This document shows, in pieces, positions 33,108 to 41,300 of a DNA stretch of 47,371 nt. Position 1 is the stretch's first letter, and the number at the start of each line of letters is the position of its first letter. The stretch covers positions 1 to 47,371 of the forward strand of contig JAICTU010000005.1 of the NCBI GenBank assembly GCA_025936205.1, written 5' to 3'. Below the pieces are notes generated by a model, which searched no databases, was not told where the DNA came from, and saw only the letters and a program-made list of their open reading frames with translations. The translations under genes and the position numbers were made by a program. The DNA is from Polyangiaceae bacterium. Its GTDB lineage: Bacteria; Myxococcota; Polyangia; Polyangiales; Polyangiaceae.

Positions 33108-34637
33108 TCAGTGATGCAGCTTCCTCTGTTCCTGGAGCTGGTCGGTCCAGCGCGTTTGCCGGACCTCCGCGTCGAGAGCCAACCCGCGGATGAAGTTCGG
33201 CGTGTAGCCGGTGACGGCGATGGATGGGTTTGCGCTGCTCAGGTAGCGCTCTGCCACTTCGCGGAAGCGAGCCAGGTCGATCTGTTGCACCTCATCGAAT
33301 GCCTTCAGGACGTCACCGGGTTCGTGCCCGCTGCGCAGCGTCCACAGCAGCGCGCCCGCGAGCGCGTCGCCCCGCTGCCAGGAGTCGATCAGCTGGGTGC
33401 GCCAGCGACGCTTCACGGCGTCCAGCTCGGCGGCGTCGAGATGGCTCGCCAGGCCATGCATGTCGTCGATCAAGCTGCGCAGCGCGCCCTGCAACTGCTC
33501 CGGATCGATCTGCCCGCTGACCTCGAGCAAACTGAGGCGCGCGTAACGGTCGTAGGTCGACATGTGGATGCCGTAGGTGGCGCCCGCATGGCGCAGCGCC
33601 TTGGCAGAGCCCCCGGCATGCTCCTCCAGCAGCGTCGAGAGCAGCTCGAAGGGGTGGTAGTCGGGTGAGTCGATGGGAGGCCCGGGCACAGCCATCGCGA
33701 TCCGGGGGTCACCGCTCAATCCGTAGATGACGACCAGCAGCGGCCGATCCAGCCGCGCCTGCTCGGGGTGCTCCGGGGTTGCCGGCGTCAGCCACTCCGC
33801 GCAAGCCTCCGCCGTCGCGGCCGGGTCGGCGCGCCAGCTGCCAAACGCGCTCGCCGCCCAGGCCACCACCGAGTCGAACGCCACGGGACCGACCACGACC
33901 AGCTCGGCATTCGCCGGCTGCATCGTGCAGCGATGGATTTGCTGCAGCTTCTGCGGCGGCAGACGGAACATCTGGCGCGCGTCCCACTCGTACGAGGGCC
34001 GCTCCAGCCCCGGGATGCCGCTGCGCGCCAGCGGCTGCAGCTGATTCAGCGGCGCCGAGGCCAACTTGATCGAGGCCAGCTGTTGCTGCAGCTGCAGCTG
34101 TACCTCGTTTTGATCGAACAGCGGATCGCGGACATACGCGCTGAGCAGCGACAGCGCCTGCTGCGTCCCGCGCTGTGGGACTCGCCAGTAGAACGTGGTG
34201 CCCACGGCGTCGGTCCAGTCGCCGATGGGCGTCAGGGCTATCCTGGGGTTGTAAAAGGGGTCCTTCGTGCCGTCGCGCGTGCCGGCGCGCAGCGAATTGA
34301 CCATGGCCGTGACGGCGCCCTGACCGCGGTCACGCGCATTCGGCAGCCACAGCTGCAAGCTCGTGGCTTCACCTTCGGTGACGACCACCGTGACGCCCAC
34401 GCCGTTCGGCAGCTTTGCGCGCTGCACCTGCAGTTTCACATCCGACGCGCGCTCTTCCGGGGCCAGCGGCGGTGGATGAGCCCAGAGCTCGAGCTGCTCG
34501 GCGCTGATCGGGGGCGGCGCCGCCGACAGCGGCGGACGCGCCGGGGCGCAGCCAAGCGCCGCGCACAGCGCGATCATCCCGTATCCAAGACCGTGAGCGA
34601 CGCGCGCCACTGATTTCATTGCTGACATACCCTTCAT
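33108..34637 (-). CDS. M16-family lipoprotein lacking the zinc site
   Basis: A 509-aa lipoprotein (lipobox ALGC, Cys30) with two M16 repeat halves. No HxxEH motif occurs in the N-terminal half, so it should be inactive. M16B proteases of bacteria often work as an active/inactive pair, with the inactive subunit shaping the chamber. Typical M16C-type sequence includes HPFELLSTLLEEHAGG and the LSGDPRIAMAVPGPP strand. Its ATG overlaps the stop of the active partner gene by 4 nt (34634-34637). It is the last gene of a probable six-gene run. Confidence 0.87.
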   Translation of the reverse strand: MKGMSAMKSVARVAHGLGYGMIALCAALGCAPARPPLSAAPPPISAEQLELWAHPPPLAPEERASDVKLQVQRAKLPNGVGVTVVVTEGEATSLQLWLPNARDRGQGAVTAMVNSLRAGTRDGTKDPFYNPRIALTPIGDWTDAVGTTFYWRVPQRGTQQALSLLSAYVRDPLFDQNEVQLQLQQQLASIKLASAPLNQLQPLARSGIPGLERPSYEWDARQMFRLPPQKLQQIHRCTMQPANAELVVVGPVAFDSVVAWAASAFGSWRADPAATAEACAEWLTPATPEHPEQARLDRPLLVVIYGLSGDPRIAMAVPGPPIDSPDYHPFELLSTLLEEHAGGSAKALRHAGATYGIHMSTYDRYARLSLLEVSGQIDPEQLQGALRSLIDDMHGLASHLDAAELDAVKRRWRTQLIDSWQRGDALAGALLWTLRSGHEPGDVLKAFDEVQQIDLARFREVAERYLSSANPSIAVTGYTPNFIRGLALDAEVRQTRWTDQLQEQRKLHH

Positions 34638-36034
34638 GGCACCCGCTCCACATCACCGTCGGGCGAGGCCGATGGCGATGTCCGCTGCTCCACCCGCAAC
34701 GCCTTCGCGGGATCGAAGCGATCGAGACCGGCGATGCTATCGGGCGCATATCGCTCCGCCGGCGCCAGGCACCTGGACGGCACGCATTCGCGCTCCGACA
34801 GCAGGAGCGCGCGCGACAGCAGCGAGCGGTTCTCCGACTCCGCGAGCTCCAGCGCCTGACGCGCCGCGATCTGCTCGCCCGCATCCGGCGGCGACTTCTT
34901 CAGCTCGGCGAACACCTGCGCGACCAGCGGCTGCACGCGCTCGAACGGCTGCAGTGGCAGCAGGGCGACGCTCAGCACCCAGTAGTTCCCCAGCTCGTTG
35001 CGCACCAGGCGCACCGCGGCCCCGCTGGCGAGCTTGGCATCACGCGCGGCGTCGCCCACTCGCCGTGCAAACGCATCCAGCACACCGGACCAGCGCTCCG
35101 GGTCTTCCCCGCTCGGCTGCAGCCAGACGAACGAGATCCCCTCGTACTTGGCGCGGGTCGTGATCTGCACCGAGCCGTGCAACGGCGCTCCGGGTTGCTC
35201 GGCTCGCTTGCATTCCGCCGCGTCGGCAGCGGCCTCCGACGGAGCGGCTGCTCCCGGCGCTGGCGGCAGCTGCCGCGCCGCCAGCCCGGCAAAGTACTTG
35301 TCGATCAACGGGCGCACCGTGCCGGGGTCGAAGTCGCCGACCAGCGTCAACCGGATGCGATCCGGGCGGTAATAGCGAGCAAAGAACCAGCGCGCATCGG
35401 CCAGCGTCAGGGCCCCGACGCTCGACTCCGTCTGGCGCGCCAGGCCGTGATAGGGGTGCCCTTCGGGAAAGATCGCCTCCATCAACATCGGTTCCAGCTC
35501 GTCGATGCCCAGGCCGAAGCGCAGCTCGTATTCGCGCAGGACGACCTGGTGCTCCAGCTCAACCGGGCCGGGCGTCAACGTATCGAGCCCGATGGCGATG
35601 CGCCGCGCCTCGAGCCACAGGCCACGCTCCAGCTGAGCGCGCGGCAGCTGCGCGTAATATTCGGTCCGATCCAGACTGGTGGTGCCGTTCACGCCGGTGG
35701 CCCCGGCCTGCTTGTAAAGCTCGAGGCCGTGCGCCAGCGACTGCGCCTCCAGGTACGTCAGGTGCTCGACATAGTGGGCGAGCCCCTCGTAACCCGGCGG
35801 GTCATTGCGGGCGCCGGCGTGCACTGACGACACGATCGCCACGTTGGGCAGCCCGTGGTCGGGCCGCAGCACGACCTCCAGACCGTTCTTCAGGGTGTAG
35901 CGTTCGACTTGCTGCTCGCAGCTCGGCGAGCGAGCCAGGGCGGGGGCAGAATAGACGCACAGCCCTGCGTAGACGCCAGCGGCAAACCGGATGGCTGCAT
36001 GGCGAATTGCGGCACGCACACGCGCTGAGTTCAT
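34634..36034 (-). CDS. M16-family zinc metalloprotease (active subunit)
   Basis: A 466-aa exported protease. The N-terminal signal sequence (about 1-36) is cleaved near LARSPS. The inverted zinc motif HYVEH gives His87, Glu90 and His91, and the third ligand is probably Glu168, at the family's usual 76-residue spacing. The second M16 half (about 270-440) has the usual Arg/Tyr-poor fold but an odd Ala/Glu-rich insert (about 260-285). TAAGGAG precedes the ATG at 36034. Likely periplasmic peptide or protein degradation together with the following inactive homologue. The substrate is unknown; the upstream barrel and lipoprotein genes suggest an envelope target. Confidence 0.92.
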   Translation of the reverse strand: MNSARVRAAIRHAAIRFAAGVYAGLCVYSAPALARSPSCEQQVERYTLKNGLEVVLRPDHGLPNVAIVSSVHAGARNDPPGYEGLAHYVEHLTYLEAQSLAHGLELYKQAGATGVNGTTSLDRTEYYAQLPRAQLERGLWLEARRIAIGLDTLTPGPVELEHQVVLREYELRFGLGIDELEPMLMEAIFPEGHPYHGLARQTESSVGALTLADARWFFARYYRPDRIRLTLVGDFDPGTVRPLIDKYFAGLAARQLPPAPGAAAPSEAAADAAECKRAEQPGAPLHGSVQITTRAKYEGISFVWLQPSGEDPERWSGVLDAFARRVGDAARDAKLASGAAVRLVRNELGNYWVLSVALLPLQPFERVQPLVAQVFAELKKSPPDAGEQIAARQALELAESENRSLLSRALLLSERECVPSRCLAPAERYAPDSIAGLDRFDPAKALRVEQRTSPSASPDGDVERVP

Positions 36035-36191
36035 GCCTGCTCCTTACCAGCCTCGCGCGACCGGGGGCGCCCTTCTCGCGATCAGATGGCGTCCTTCCGT
36101 CAGAAAAGCAGCCATCGCCTGCCGGCCCCACCCCGGCGGCGCACGTCCCACGGGCACGGCGAAGCCCGGCACGAACTTGGGCCACGAGGTG

Positions 36192-37025
36192 CTAGAACGT
36201 CCAGTACATGTCGAACGTCGGGATCAGCGTGCGCTGCTTGATCATGAAGTTGACGCCCGGGATGTTGAAATTGCCGTAGCCCAGCCCGAGCTCCAGATTG
36301 AAGGTTTGCCACGACCAGGCGAAGGACGGCACGATCGAGAAGGCGCCGCGGAAATTGACGACCGAATCATCCCGGGCGTCCGCCACCACCTCCACGGTGG
36401 TGTAAGCGTCCGGGTGCGCGGTGAAGTGCGTGTTGGCGTCCAGCACCTGCGCGATCAGGTAGCGCCCGGTGAGCACAAAGGCCGTGCGCTGCGACAGGCG
36501 CAGCTCGTAGGCGCCCACGTACTGGATGTTGGTGAGCCCGGCGTCGCCCGCGCTGCGCAGCGTGTCTTGATCGACGGTGCCGCTGGCGCGCACGGCGGTG
36601 AACACCAGACCGTTGCTGAGCTGGTTGGCGGCGCTGATGCGCAGAGAGGAAAGCAGCGAGGCGCTGAACACCGTGAATACGGGCGGATCGGGTGCCCTCT
36701 TGTCGAAGGCCGCGCTGTCGAGCCGGAACAGCCCGCTCTGCACGGCCCAGTTGAAGGTGTCGCCGGCGTAGAAGCGCCACTTGAGATAGGCGTTCGGTGT
36801 GCGCCCCACCCACGGCCAGATGTAGGTGCCGATGGTCACGCGATCGCCGAGGCCGACCGCCGCCTTGAACAGGCCGATGCGCCAGGCCTTGTCGCCGGCG
36901 AGCGTCCAGGCGGTGTCGTCGGTCAGGTGCTCTTGCTCGGTGTGATACGCGCCGGCCTTGCGCGCGGTGGTCGCGAACGCCAGCCCGAGGGCAACGACGG
37001 CCGCTCGCCCCAGCTCAGTTCGCAC
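36192..37025 (-). CDS. Outer-membrane beta-barrel protein of unknown family
   Basis: A 277-aa exported protein. I chose the GTG at 37025, 11 nt inside the end of the lipoprotein gene, because the signal peptide (RAAVVALGLAFATTARKAGA) begins right after it. The mature part is made of alternating aromatic/polar strands (RVTIGTYIWPWVG, AYLKWRFYAGDTFNWAVQSG, FNLELGLGYGNFNIPG) and ends MYWTF with a C-terminal Phe, the classic Bam-complex insertion signal. It is about the size of a 10-12 strand barrel. It is translationally coupled to the lipoprotein gene; the two probably work together in the outer membrane. Confidence 0.8.
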   Translation of the reverse strand: MRTELGRAAVVALGLAFATTARKAGAYHTEQEHLTDDTAWTLAGDKAWRIGLFKAAVGLGDRVTIGTYIWPWVGRTPNAYLKWRFYAGDTFNWAVQSGLFRLDSAAFDKRAPDPPVFTVFSASLLSSLRISAANQLSNGLVFTAVRASGTVDQDTLRSAGDAGLTNIQYVGAYELRLSQRTAFVLTGRYLIAQVLDANTHFTAHPDAYTTVEVVADARDDSVVNFRGAFSIVPSFAWSWQTFNLELGLGYGNFNIPGVNFMIKQRTLIPTFDMYWTF

Positions 37026-37821
37026 TTCCAGACTCCAGTTCACAGTCGAAGCTGTCGTCGCACACAAAGTTGCCGCTCCGCGTGCGCAGCTGGAACGTGC
37101 CATCGTCGTTGGCGCGCGCGATCACCACGCCCGAAGCGACGGGCACGCGGTACTCGAGAGCGCCCTCCCCCAGCACGCGCAGGTCGACCGTGGCAGCCGC
37201 GCTCTCTCCGTCGATGTCCGCGCGCAAGTTGATGGAGAGCACCAGGTCCTGCGTGTCGAGCGTCTCCCGATCGACGCCTTCGCCCCAGTACACCCGCAGC
37301 GCGTCACCGTCTCCGCGCGGGGTGAGCTCGATGCGGCTGCTGCCGACGCGATACTGGCAGGCATCGACCGTACCCCAGACGACCGGATCCGGCCCGCGCT
37401 CGGAGAAGGTCGCGGTGGCGTGGATCGTGCCGTTCGCGGCGTCCACCCGCGGCGACGACGCCCAGCCCGGACAGATGCGCGTCGCCTCCAGGTAGCCGTT
37501 CGCTCTCAGATTCAGCGGGACGCCATTGTCGTGCGCGGCGTCGTTCGCGCCCTCGAAGTTCACCGGGTCGAGCAAATCGCCGAGCAGCTCGCGCACCCGC
37601 GGCAGGATCTCCGTGCTGTCGAGCAGCCCGCCCACGACGCCCACCGCGGCGGCGATGTCCGCCGTGTCTCGCGCATCCAGCTCACCCGTTGGCCGGTCGT
37701 AGCTCTCGACGAGCGCCGTCATGTCCGGCGCGTGCGGCTTGACAACGCCGGAGTTGGAACAACCGAGCAACACCCCCACCAGCCCGACCGCCGGCAAGGG
37801 CGCCAGCAGCGCCGACTTCAT
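37015..37821 (-). CDS. Lipoprotein of unknown family
   Basis: A 268-aa lipoprotein. The ATG at 37821 gives a compact signal peptide ending LLGC (Cys21); a start at 37860 would add 13 residues. The mature protein has an acidic helical N-terminal part (about 22-110) and a beta-rich C-terminal part (about 110-250; RIELTPRGDGDALRVYWGEG, LVLSINLRADIDGESA). The tail NFVCDDSFDCELESG has two Cys likely to form a disulphide. No known domain is recognised. It overlaps the barrel gene by 11 nt and follows the OmpA/MotB-like gene by 93 bp. Confidence 0.72.
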   Translation of the reverse strand: MKSALLAPLPAVGLVGVLLGCSNSGVVKPHAPDMTALVESYDRPTGELDARDTADIAAAVGVVGGLLDSTEILPRVRELLGDLLDPVNFEGANDAAHDNGVPLNLRANGYLEATRICPGWASSPRVDAANGTIHATATFSERGPDPVVWGTVDACQYRVGSSRIELTPRGDGDALRVYWGEGVDRETLDTQDLVLSINLRADIDGESAAATVDLRVLGEGALEYRVPVASGVVIARANDDGTFQLRTRSGNFVCDDSFDCELESGSAN

Positions 37822-37914
37822 ACCCGTACGCTTAGCCGCATCGCGCGGCGAACGCATCACTGAACGCTCAAAATGGCGCGACGTGTTGCATGCCGCTCGG
37901 CGACCCGAGGCTGC

Positions 37915-38889
37915 TCACGGAGCCGGCGGCCTGCCGGGCGGAGCCGTACCCGCGGGTGGGGGCGCGGCGCCCGGCGCCGAGGGAACAGCGCCGGGCTGTC
38001 GCTCGGCGTTCACGCTCTGCGTGTATTCGTCGATCACCCTGCGCACGTTGGCGTCCTTGAGCACCAGCGAGAGCTCGATGCGCCGGTTCTGCTCGTACGC
38101 CTCCTCCGTACTGGCGGGGTTCAGCGGGCGGAACTTGGAGTAGGCGCTGGCAGCAAAGAAGCTGCCGTACTTCTGCTCCAGGCGCGGGTTGGCCTCGAAC
38201 ATGTAGTTGAGCACGGCGTTGGCGCGCTTGGCGGACAGGTCGAAGTTGTACGCCGACGAACCGCGCGCGTCGGTGTGCCCCTGCACCACCATGGCGTCGA
38301 TGTTCTCGCGCACCCGCTCGTCGGCCAACACGTTCTCGAGCGCCGCGGCCAGCGTGGCGAGCAGCGCCTTGCCCTCGGGCTTGAGCGAGTAGCTGCTGGC
38401 GTCGAACACCAGCCCCTCGTTGATCACGATGTTGCCGTTGTCGCCGATGCGCACCAGCGGCGCACCCTGGCGCGTGACCGTCCCCAGCTCCGACTCCAGC
38501 GCGCGCTTGACCCGATCCAGCACATCCACGCGCAGCAGCGCGATGCCGCTCAGGCGCGAGCGCAGCGTCGCCAGCTCCAGCGAGCTCGCGCTGATCACTG
38601 CCTGCTGATCCGCAACGTCCTTCTCGGAGCGAGCCAGGCGCGCCTGACCGGCCTCGATCTCGAGCCGGGTGCGCGCGAGGTCCCCCTCCAGCAGGCGCAG
38701 CTTGCGCGCCGAGCTGTTGATCTGCTGCTCGTACGCGGCCAGGCGGCGACTGCTCACCAGATCACGCACATAACTGAGCAGCACCAGCGCAAAGAAGATC
38801 AGCGCGATGGTCGACGTGACGTCGGCAAACGAGGGCCAGATTTCTCCCAGGCCGGTCTCTTCGGCGACCAGACGGCGGCGCGTTCTCAT
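37915..38889 (-). CDS. MotB/ZorB-like OmpA-domain protein
   Basis: A 324-aa inner-membrane protein with a peptidoglycan-binding domain. The short cytoplasmic N-terminus leads to one membrane helix (about 22-41), with Asp23 at its cytoplasmic end (SFADVTSTIALIFFALV), the position of the proton-carrying Asp of MotB. A coiled coil follows (about 50-140), then an OmpA domain (about 150-285) with GHTD (204-207) and NRRIEL (268-273). A Pro/Ala tail ends the protein. It is 14 bp after the MotA/ExbB-like gene, so together they form a stator-like pair. MotB has a short plug helix; here a long coiled coil replaces it, as in ZorB-type proteins. Confidence 0.88.
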   Translation of the reverse strand: MRTRRRLVAEETGLGEIWPSFADVTSTIALIFFALVLLSYVRDLVSSRRLAAYEQQINSSARKLRLLEGDLARTRLEIEAGQARLARSEKDVADQQAVISASSLELATLRSRLSGIALLRVDVLDRVKRALESELGTVTRQGAPLVRIGDNGNIVINEGLVFDASSYSLKPEGKALLATLAAALENVLADERVRENIDAMVVQGHTDARGSSAYNFDLSAKRANAVLNYMFEANPRLEQKYGSFFAASAYSKFRPLNPASTEEAYEQNRRIELSLVLKDANVRRVIDEYTQSVNAERQPGAVPSAPGAAPPPAGTAPPGRPPAP

Positions 38890-38903
38890 GCTCCCTGCTC
38901 CCT

Positions 38904-39800
38904 TCAGGAACGTGTGCCGCCGCGCTGGCTCGTGGAGTGCTTCAAGACCTCGCTCAGGTCGGCAAAGCTCAGGCTCATGCGCTGCACGTTATCTTTGAGG
39001 TGCAGGTTGAACTCGCGAAAGTCGCGCGTGGTCGTCGCGAAGTTTTGCAGGGCGGACTCGAAGCGGGTCACCGTACCGTCGAGCTGCGCGACGGACTGGC
39101 CGAACACGTCGAGCGCCTGGGCGAGCGCGCGCGACTCGCGCAGCGCGCCTCCCTCCCCGGCCGGCAAGGGGGCGCCGGAGGCCTCTGCCGCCAGCAGCCG
39201 GTCCAGGTAGTTTTCGAGCTGCAGCATCAAGCCGGTGCGCGCGCTCGCGATGTTGAACAGCACGCCCAGCAGCGTGAGCACGATCGCCGTGGCGATGCCC
39301 GCCAGCGAGCTGGTGAAGGCCACCGACATGCCCGAGAGGGTGTCGGTCAATCCCACCGTGAGCGCCTGCGTGATGTCGACGGTGCCCGAATCGGCCGACA
39401 GCAGCCGCACCAGCTTGCCGATGGAAAGGCTCAAGCCGTAGAACGTGCCTACCAGCCCCAGGATGATGACCAGGCCGGTCGACGCACGCACGAAGCGCTC
39501 GCCGAGCAAGGCACCGCGCAGCTGCTGCTGAAAGTTGTGCTCGATGATCGCCTGCACGTTGGGCGCGCTGCCGGGTGTGGCGCGCGCGCGCTCCACCACC
39601 TCCTGCACGATCTGGCGCAGGACCTGGGACTCGAAGGGCACGACACCCGCCTTCTCCGCCAGATCGCCGGAGAGGCCCGCGTAGCGCGCGCGCACGGCAA
39701 ACGTGGTCAGCAGGCTGACCAGGAAGCACAACAGGATCGCCGTGACGATCACATAGCCGCGCACATCGAACGTCGACAGCTGTTCCAGGATTCCGCGCAT
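38904..39800 (-). CDS. MotA/TolQ/ExbB-type proton channel protein
   Basis: A 298-aa inner-membrane protein. Membrane segments lie at about 14-36, 106-126 and 158-183. The family signatures are GLVGTFYGLSLSIG and GMSVAFTSSLAGIATAI. The cytoplasmic loop between the first two segments holds an amphipathic helix (QIVQEVVERAR). A C-terminal helical tail (about 200-298) is longer than in ExbB/TolQ but shorter than in Zorya ZorA. GAGGAG precedes the ATG at 39800; an in-frame start at 39941 would add 47 residues of poor coding quality. It pairs with the following MotB/OmpA-like gene to make a proton-driven unit; what it drives is unknown. Confidence 0.88.
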   Translation of the reverse strand: MRGILEQLSTFDVRGYVIVTAILLCFLVSLLTTFAVRARYAGLSGDLAEKAGVVPFESQVLRQIVQEVVERARATPGSAPNVQAIIEHNFQQQLRGALLGERFVRASTGLVIILGLVGTFYGLSLSIGKLVRLLSADSGTVDITQALTVGLTDTLSGMSVAFTSSLAGIATAIVLTLLGVLFNIASARTGLMLQLENYLDRLLAAEASGAPLPAGEGGALRESRALAQALDVFGQSVAQLDGTVTRFESALQNFATTTRDFREFNLHLKDNVQRMSLSFADLSEVLKHSTSQRGGTRS

Positions 39801-39960
39801 CGAGCCAGCTCCTCGCGCCGCAGCGGCAAATGGGCGCGCGCGACGCTGCAACCACGTTTCCCGCATCCGGCGGCAAGACGCAACTTTCAGCGGCGAACTG
39901 TGCAAAAGCGCCGCCCAGAGCCCCGAAATGCCGCGCGGCATCGCCCAGGGAAGGCCCGGC

Positions 39961-40007
39961 CAAGAACAAAAGGGATGCGGCGCCGGGAGCCTTGCTCCCA
40001 GCGCCGC
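39961..40007 (-). terminator. Intrinsic terminator of the collagen-like gene
   Basis: Arms at 39977-39990 and 39994-40007 form a 14-bp GC-rich stem with one G-U mismatch and a 3-nt loop. On the minus strand it is followed by ATCCCTTTTGTTCTT, a real T-tract. It lies 40 bp past the collagen-like stop and also separates that gene from the proton-channel operon. Confidence 0.9.
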
Positions 40008-40046
40008 TGGTCTACGCGGCGCGCTTACGCGCTGCGCCGATTCTTC

Positions 40047-41300
40047 TCACTGGACGTGCATCAGCGTGATGCGCTGGCGGCGAGCACGCAACACCACGTT
40101 CGCGTTGGGCGAGGTGGACGACTGCGCGTACTCGAGCCGGTACGTCTGCGACGCGCCCGACAAGTTCACCACCATCGAGCCCGAGAAGGGCAGAATGTCT
40201 CCGGTGGCGAAGAAGTCGGTGTCGTTTGGCATCGCGCCCACGGCGCCGTTGTCGACGCCCGAGCCGTCGCGCAGGAAGCCGCGCGTCGAGTTCTCGGTCA
40301 CGTCGCGCAGGCGGGCCGCGAACATGGCGCCGGGCACCGTGGTGGTGCGCATGATCTCGGCGTACCAGCTGAGCAGGTACGTGCCGGGCTCGGGCGCCGT
40401 CACGGTCAGCGTGGCCGGCGTGGTCGGCGTGGGCTGATAGCTGCCGGCGATCAGCGTGCCGGGCATGCCGATGTCACCTTCGACCGCGACGTTGTACACA
40501 TCGATCACACCGGGCGGGCCATCGAGGCCGGGCTCGCCCGGAGGACCCATGGGGCCCGTCGGACCGGTGGCGCCTGGCTGCCCCGCAGGACCGGTCGGAC
40601 CCAGGGCGCCGTCGGTGCCGGGCGCTCCATCCGCGCCGGCGGGACCTTGCGCGCCGGTGGGGCCGGTGGGGCCGGCGGGACCTTGCGGACCCGCGGGGCC
40701 TTGCGCGCCCGGAGCGCCGTCAGCGCCGGGAATGCCCATCGGACCGATCGGGCCCTGTTCGCCTTGCGCGCCAGTTGCACCGGCGGGGCCTTGCGCGCCA
40801 GTTGCACCGGTCGCACCGGTCGCACCCGGGATACCCGCGGGCCCTTGCGGCCCCACAGGACCCGCGGGACCCACCGCACCTGCCGGGCCCTGCGCGCCCT
40901 GCGCGCCGGCAGGACCCATCGGGCCCATCGGACCCATCGGACCCATCGGACCCATCGGACCCATCGGACCCATTGCACCGGCGGGGCCCATCGCGCCCGT
41001 TGCACCCGGTGCACCAGCGGGACCCTGGGGACCTGCCGGACCCGTGGCGCCCCGCGCGCCGGCGGGGCCTTGGGCGCCCGTCGCGCCGCGCGGACCGGTG
41101 GGGCCCGTCGGACCCGTCGGGCCTTGCGTCCCCCCACCGGGACACCACGGATTGTAGAAGCTGCTCAGCGCCTCTTCGGTCTGCCCGTAGGACGCGGGCT
41201 CCTCCGACAGCGCCTGCGTCGTCGTTTCGATCTGACTCTCACAAGCAAACGTACCGAGCACGAACAGCGTCAGCAGACCTTGTACACTTCGCATTCTCAT
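40047..41300 (-). CDS. Collagen-like lipoprotein
   Basis: A 417-aa lipoprotein; the ATG at 41300 has GGAGA upstream, and the lipobox ends TFAC (Cys20). A Ser/Glu-rich stalk (about 21-56) leads to about 75 uninterrupted Gly-X-Y triplets (about 57-283), rich in GPA, GAT and GPM. A C-terminal globular domain of about 130 residues ([32 protein letters not shown]) looks beta-rich, like BclA/C1q-type trimerising heads. Gly-X-Y with Pro mainly in X and little hydroxylation context is typical of bacterial collagens (Scl, BclA). It likely forms a trimeric surface filament. A strong terminator follows; the upstream region is structured. Confidence 0.93.
   Translation of the reverse strand: MRMRSVQGLLTLFVLGTFACESQIETTTQALSEEPASYGQTEEALSSFYNPWCPGGGTQGPTGPTGPTGPRGATGAQGPAGARGATGPAGPQGPAGAPGATGAMGPAGAMGPMGPMGPMGPMGPMGPMGPAGAQGAQGPAGAVGPAGPVGPQGPAGIPGATGATGATGAQGPAGATGAQGEQGPIGPMGIPGADGAPGAQGPAGPQGPAGPTGPTGAQGPAGADGAPGTDGALGPTGPAGQPGATGPTGPMGPPGEPGLDGPPGVIDVYNVAVEGDIGMPGTLIAGSYQPTPTTPATLTVTAPEPGTYLLSWYAEIMRTTTVPGAMFAARLRDVTENSTRGFLRDGSGVDNGAVGAMPNDTDFFATGDILPFSGSMVVNLSGASQTYRLEYAQSSTSPNANVVLRARRQRITLMHVQ
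40912..40974 (-). repeat. Seven tandem 9-bp repeats (Gly-Pro-Met codons)
   Basis: Seven copies of GGACCCATC (one GGGCCCATC, one GGACCCATT) follow one another without gaps inside the collagen-like gene and encode repeated Gly-Pro-Met. Near-identical units of this size are prone to slip in register, so the length may vary between strains without shifting the reading frame. Confidence 0.9.

Noticed and set aside
37915..39800. Complete Zorya defence system
   Set aside because: Only the stator-like pair is present; no ZorC, ZorD or ZorE gene lies nearby.
40912..40974. CRISPR-like short repeat array
   Set aside because: Units of 9 bp are contiguous without spacers and encode Gly-Pro-Met inside a collagen gene.
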